64,000 bases of DNA from Pseudomonas trivialis. Its GTDB lineage: Bacteria > Pseudomonadota > Gammaproteobacteria > Pseudomonadales > Pseudomonadaceae. Below, one piece after another: positions 60,582 through 64,000 of this stretch; position 1 is the stretch's first letter, and each line of letters starts with the position of its first letter. A model generated the notes under the pieces. The model ran no database searches. It was given only the letters and a program-made list of their open reading frames with translations, and was not told where the DNA came from. The stretch covers positions 1-64,000 of the forward strand of contig NZ_JYLK01000006.1 of the NCBI RefSeq assembly GCF_001439805.1, given 5' to 3'. Made by a program: the position numbers and the translations under genes.

Positions 60582-60734
60582 TCAAAGGGAGAACAGTGTC
60601 GCACAGCCTTACCTTTTGCCAAGCGCTTCATGCCTAAGTCGCAGTGCCAAATGCTGCGCAAAATGGTTAACTGAGTCCGCAAGAGCCGCGTTCCAGCGCA
60701 CTGCCCCCGTTTTTCCGACCCGTGAGCCCCGACC

Positions 60735-60947
60735 ATGAGCACCGTTATTCTCCAAGCCGACATCAAAGCCAAATGGCCTCAGGGACAAAGCTCCTACAGC
60801 CCCGGAAGCCCGGAAGAGTTGGCGATCATTGGTATCGACCTGCTGGTCAAGGAGCTGGGCACACAAGCCGCGCAAGCCTTTATCAGCCAGGTATTCGAAA
60901 AATACCCGGCTGATCACACAGGGGCGTACGACCCCGAGCGCGAATAA
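60735..60947 (+). CDS. Small conserved protein of unknown function
   Basis: 70 residues (MSTVILQADIKAKWPQGQSS). Mostly helical (EELAIIGIDLLVKELGTQAA). A larger frame on the other strand covers the same bases but has no good start. Unknown function. Confidence 0.7.
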   Translation: MSTVILQADIKAKWPQGQSSYSPGSPEELAIIGIDLLVKELGTQAAQAFISQVFEKYPADHTGAYDPERE

Positions 60948-60965
60948 GACCCGACCGGCAAACCC

Positions 60966-61994
60966 TTATTTCAGACGGGACAGACGTTCAGTCAGTAAGT
61001 CGAAAAAGCCCTGGGCGTCGCCGTTTTCAACCCAGAATGCATTTTTCGGTTGTTTCAGGCCGTCATACCAATCGACGACTGTCTGGCCGAAGGTCGGACC
61101 CTCGCGGCTGTCCACGACCACATTCACCTCACGGCCACTGAACAACGAAGGCTTGAGCAGGTAGGCAACGACAGTGGCGTCGTGCACCGGACCACCCGGA
61201 ATACCGTAGTGCTCCATATCGCCCTTGACGTATTCATTGAGAATGTCGCTCACGATTTTGCTGGCATTGTTGTTGATGTCGGCAATCTTTTTCAGGCGAG
61301 CCTCACTGGTCAGCACCTTGTGGGTCACGTCCAGGGGCAGATAGGTCAGCTTGACACCACTTTTGAGCACGATTTCTGCCGCCATAGGGTCGGCAAACAG
61401 GTTGAATTCGGCCACCGGCGTGATGTTGCCACCATTGAAGTGCGCACCGCCCATTACCACCACTTCCTTGATGCCCTGGGTGATTTCCGGGTCCTGGGTC
61501 AATGCCAGCGCCAGGTTGGTTTGCGGGCCGAGCATGGCGATCGTGATGCTGTGTGGCTTGGCGGCACGCAGGGTCTTGATCAGGTAGTCAACGGCGTCGC
61601 CTTCTCCGAGGCCCTTTTTCGGCTCATGCACGGTGACGCCGGAAATACCTTCCTTGCCATGGATGTTCTCGGCATAGATCGGCGTGCGCAGCAGTGGCTT
61701 TGGTGCACCGGCATACACCGGGATATCCTCACGCCCTGCCCACTCACGCGCCAGGCGCGCGTTGCGGGAAGTCTTGTCCAGACGCACGTTGCCGGCCACG
61801 GTAGTCAGCGCACGAATACTCAACTCATCCGGCGACGCCATGGCGAACAGCAAGGCCACGACGTCGTCGGCACCCGGGTCGGTGTCGATGATCAGGTCGA
61901 TTTTTTCCGCCGCCTGGGCGCTTGCAGCAGTGAGCGCGGACAAAAGCAGAACACTCCGGAACAGGTTTTTCAGGGTCGGGAGACTACGTTGCAT
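60966..61994 (-). CDS. Nucleoside hydrolase, exported
   Basis: 342 residues from MQRSLPTLKNLFRSVLLL; signal peptide ends at ASAQAAEK. The DTDPGADD calcium-binding motif follows at about residue 37-44, with the family signature later: VVMGGAHFNGGNITPVAEFN and the catalytic-site PVHDATVVAYL. It splits nucleosides into ribose and base in the periplasm. It ends the rbs group, so freed ribose can be taken up by the ribose system. Confidence 0.92.
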   Translation of the reverse strand: MQRSLPTLKNLFRSVLLLSALTAASAQAAEKIDLIIDTDPGADDVVALLFAMASPDELSIRALTTVAGNVRLDKTSRNARLAREWAGREDIPVYAGAPKPLLRTPIYAENIHGKEGISGVTVHEPKKGLGEGDAVDYLIKTLRAAKPHSITIAMLGPQTNLALALTQDPEITQGIKEVVVMGGAHFNGGNITPVAEFNLFADPMAAEIVLKSGVKLTYLPLDVTHKVLTSEARLKKIADINNNASKIVSDILNEYVKGDMEHYGIPGGPVHDATVVAYLLKPSLFSGREVNVVVDSREGPTFGQTVVDWYDGLKQPKNAFWVENGDAQGFFDLLTERLSRLK

Positions 61995-62020
61995 AAAACA
62001 CTCCTTGTCGTTGGGAAACT

Positions 62021-62425
62021 CTAGAAGGTGACGCCGGACACCAGCGCGATATTGCAATAAGGCTGGCATTCACCCGTGCGCACCACCGCGCGTGCCGAGC
62101 GGCTCAGTTGCTTGAACTGATCGTGGCTGAGCAGGCGTCGCTCACCCAGCGCGGCCTGCCCGGTCAGGCTGTCGAGGTCAGCCAGCGCAGCCGGCTGCTT
62201 GAGCAGGATTTCTTCGGCCAGCACATGGCTCTCCACCTGCATCTCGCTCAGCACGATGCGCAAGGTACTGATGAAATCGGGGATGCCCTGGGTCAGCGCG
62301 AGGTCGATCAGCTCGACGCCCGGTGGCACCGGCAAACCCGCGTCACCGATGACCAGAATGTCACCGTGGCCAAGGGAAGCAATCACACGGGACAGCGCAA
62401 TATTGAGCAAAGGGGTCTTTTTCAT
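62021..62425 (-). CDS. rbsD: D-ribose pyranase
   Basis: 134 residues. [34 protein letters not shown] is the RbsD/FucU fold opening, with the catalytic histidine in GHGD and Asp in IGDAGLP. It interconverts pyranose and furanose ribose for RbsK. It overlaps the rbsK stop by four bases. Confidence 0.96.
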   Translation of the reverse strand: MKKTPLLNIALSRVIASLGHGDILVIGDAGLPVPPGVELIDLALTQGIPDFISTLRIVLSEMQVESHVLAEEILLKQPAALADLDSLTGQAALGERRLLSHDQFKQLSRSARAVVRTGECQPYCNIALVSGVTF

Positions 62426-63339
62426 GAGGGCACAAAACCTTGAACGTCGTTTAGCGTGGGAATGGAAGGTTGCGCACCGTCACGCGTGACCGACAACGCC
62501 GCAGCCACCTGGCCAAAGCGAATGGCTTCGGCTTCGCTTCTGCCATTGACCAGAGCCGCCGCAAAACCACCGACAAAGGTGTCGCCGGCCGCAGTGGTGT
62601 CGACCGCCTTGACCTTCGGCGCCGCCAAGTGCTCGAAGCGCTCGCCATCGGCGAACAATGCGCCCTCGGCGCCCAAGGTAATGATGACCTTGCCTGCACC
62701 GGCCTTGATCAGTTGCGTCGCCGCCAGTCTGGCGCTGTCGAGGGAATCGACTGTCACGCCACTCAGTGCGCTGGCTTCGCTTTCATTGGGGATGAGGTAA
62801 TCGATCGAGGCGTACCACTCGGTCGGCAGCGGGCCGCTGGCCGGCGCCGGGTTGAGAATCACTGTCTTGCCCAGCTCGCGGCCACGTTTGAGCGTGTAGC
62901 CCACCGTGTCCATCGGCACTTCAAGCTGGCAGACAATCACTTCGCCAGCCTGTAACACGGCATCCACCGCCAGCATCGCTGCAGGCGTCAACTCACCGTT
63001 GCTCCCGGCGACAATGACGATCGCGTTCTGGCTGCTGTCGTCCACCACGATCAACGCCACCCCGCTGGAGCCGTCCACCGTACTGACGGCCTGGCAGTCG
63101 ATACCCTCGACCAGCAGCGCATCGCGCAATTGATCACCATAGGCGTCAGTGCCCACGCAGCCGATCATGGCCACCTCCGCCCCAAGGCGCGCGGACGCGA
63201 CGGCCTGGTTGGCGCCCTTGCCGCCCGGCACGGTCGAGAACGATTGACCGATCAGGGTTTCGCCGGCACGCGGCAAGCGACTGGCACGGGTGACCAGGTC
63301 CATGTTCAAACTGCCTACTACCACTACTTTTGCTGGCAT
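62422..63339 (-). CDS. rbsK: Ribokinase
   Basis: 305 residues. The PfkB signatures are present: [15 protein letters not shown] near 38-52 and [17 protein letters not shown] near 246-262 with the catalytic Asp in AAGD. It phosphorylates ribose to ribose 5-phosphate. It lies between rbsR and rbsD in one minus-strand operon. Confidence 0.96.
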   Translation of the reverse strand: MPAKVVVVGSLNMDLVTRASRLPRAGETLIGQSFSTVPGGKGANQAVASARLGAEVAMIGCVGTDAYGDQLRDALLVEGIDCQAVSTVDGSSGVALIVVDDSSQNAIVIVAGSNGELTPAAMLAVDAVLQAGEVIVCQLEVPMDTVGYTLKRGRELGKTVILNPAPASGPLPTEWYASIDYLIPNESEASALSGVTVDSLDSARLAATQLIKAGAGKVIITLGAEGALFADGERFEHLAAPKVKAVDTTAAGDTFVGGFAAALVNGRSEAEAIRFGQVAAALSVTRDGAQPSIPTLNDVQGFVPS

Positions 63340-63362
63340 ACATCAGTACTCATCAATTCGGT

Positions 63363-64000
63363 TCAGCGGTATTGCGCGAACGCACCAGCGACCGGCGCCG
63401 TCGACTCACGCAGCACAATGCTCGGCGTCACGATACGTTGATCGATCGGCAGTTGGGGGGTAGCAATTCGTCGCAATAACAGTTCGGCCGCCGTTTCGCC
63501 CAGTTGCACGATCGATTGCCCGACCGTGGTCAATGCCGGGTAGACGTAGCGGCCCATTTGTATGTCATCAAAACCGATCACCGAGAGCTCGGCCGGCACC
63601 CGAATATTGCGTTCCGCAGCTGCACGCAACACGCCGAAACCAATCATGTCGTTGCTGGCGAAAATCGCGCTGGGCGGGTTCCCGGACAACAACTTCACGG
63701 CGGCGGCGTAACCGCCCGTGCTGGTGAAATCGCTTTCCTCCGTGCGACCGGGTGCAACGTCCACTCCTGCCTCGTCGAGCGCACGGTGATAGCCCGCCAG
63801 GCGCATTTGCGCGACGCGGGTGTGGCTCGGCCCGCCGATGCAGGCGATGTCGCGATGGCCCAATTCAAGCAGGTGCCGGGTCGCGAGGTAAGCGCCCTCT
63901 TCGTGGTCAATGCGCACCAGGTCGACATCGATGCCGTCCAGCGCGCGGTCGACGATGACCATGGGGGTGCGCACCGCGCTCAGGCCGGCCGCCAAACCGC
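63363..64000 (-). CDS. rbsR: LacI-family ribose operon regulator, C-terminal part (cut by window edge)
   Basis: The visible 210 residues or more are the periplasmic-binding-like effector domain: GYAAAVKLLSGNPPSAIFASND, then VIGFDDIQMGRYVYPALTTV. The N-terminal HTH is beyond the edge. It precedes rbsK and should repress the ribose genes until ribose binds. The symbol is given from context. Confidence 0.88.
   Translation of the reverse strand, partial: GLAAGLSAVRTPMVIVDRALDGIDVDLVRIDHEEGAYLATRHLLELGHRDIACIGGPSHTRVAQMRLAGYHRALDEAGVDVAPGRTEESDFTSTGGYAAAVKLLSGNPPSAIFASNDMIGFGVLRAAAERNIRVPAELSVIGFDDIQMGRYVYPALTTVGQSIVQLGETAAELLLRRIATPQLPIDQRIVTPSIVLRESTAPVAGAFAQYR

Noticed and set aside
60609..60917. 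102-residue minus-strand frame opposite the 70-residue gene
   Set aside because: The plus frame has a proper start and family-like text. The minus frame lacks a ribosome-binding site.

Overview
The window is chromosome of a Pseudomonas species, probably of the P. fluorescens group. The order thrS-infC-rpmI-rplT-pheS-pheT-ihfA-merR-tRNA-Pro, the AUU-started infC, the rbsR-rbsK-rbsD-nucleoside hydrolase group and the small cold-shock gene are typical of that genus. A tailed, lambda-like (siphovirus) prophage of about 46 kb sits in the tRNA-Pro(GGG) gene.

Layout. 1-2100 is accessory or chromosomal DNA: the end of an IS256-type element, a cupin, a small secreted peptide, a GNAT acetyltransferase and a membrane protein. 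2124-5308 holds decayed relics of at least two earlier elements at the same tRNA. It has two integrase C-terminal fragments, a copy of the lysis-region spacer gene, a histidine phosphatase and a TonB-like lipoprotein. 5244-51126 is the prophage, bounded by a perfect 65-bp direct repeat. From its left end it holds: a proteasome-like moron gene (+); the late genes, all on the minus strand (Rz/Rz1, endolysin, tailspike, tip protein J, K-like peptidase, two minor tail proteins, tape measure, G/T chaperones, tail tube, connector proteins, capsid, scaffold, MuF, portal, terminase); three tRNA genes; a Q-type antiterminator; DnaB, a DnaC-like loader and an O-like protein; a CII-like / Cro / CI switch; a zeta-type kinase toxin; Rha/KilAC; a divergent Arc/XRE pair; a cargo region of secreted, lipid-anchored and membrane proteins; and an Arc-Xis-integrase operon (+). 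51080-64000 is conserved core chromosome.

How it works together. CI and a YdaS/Cro-type protein face each other across an operator region. Its TTGCTAA half-site recurs at 38.2 kb and 48.4 kb, so the immunity proteins may also control the integration operon. Replication genes overlap by a few bases and are probably translated together. Q would carry transcription through several intrinsic terminators that lie between late genes. The tail tube gene is split by an in-frame TAG and one regulator gene has a frameshift plus a TAG, so the prophage may be defective. The tail chaperone pair has the layout of a lambda-like G-GT minus-1 frameshift.

Limits. All calls come from reading the sequence and its translations. 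Family names rest on remembered motifs, not on a database search.
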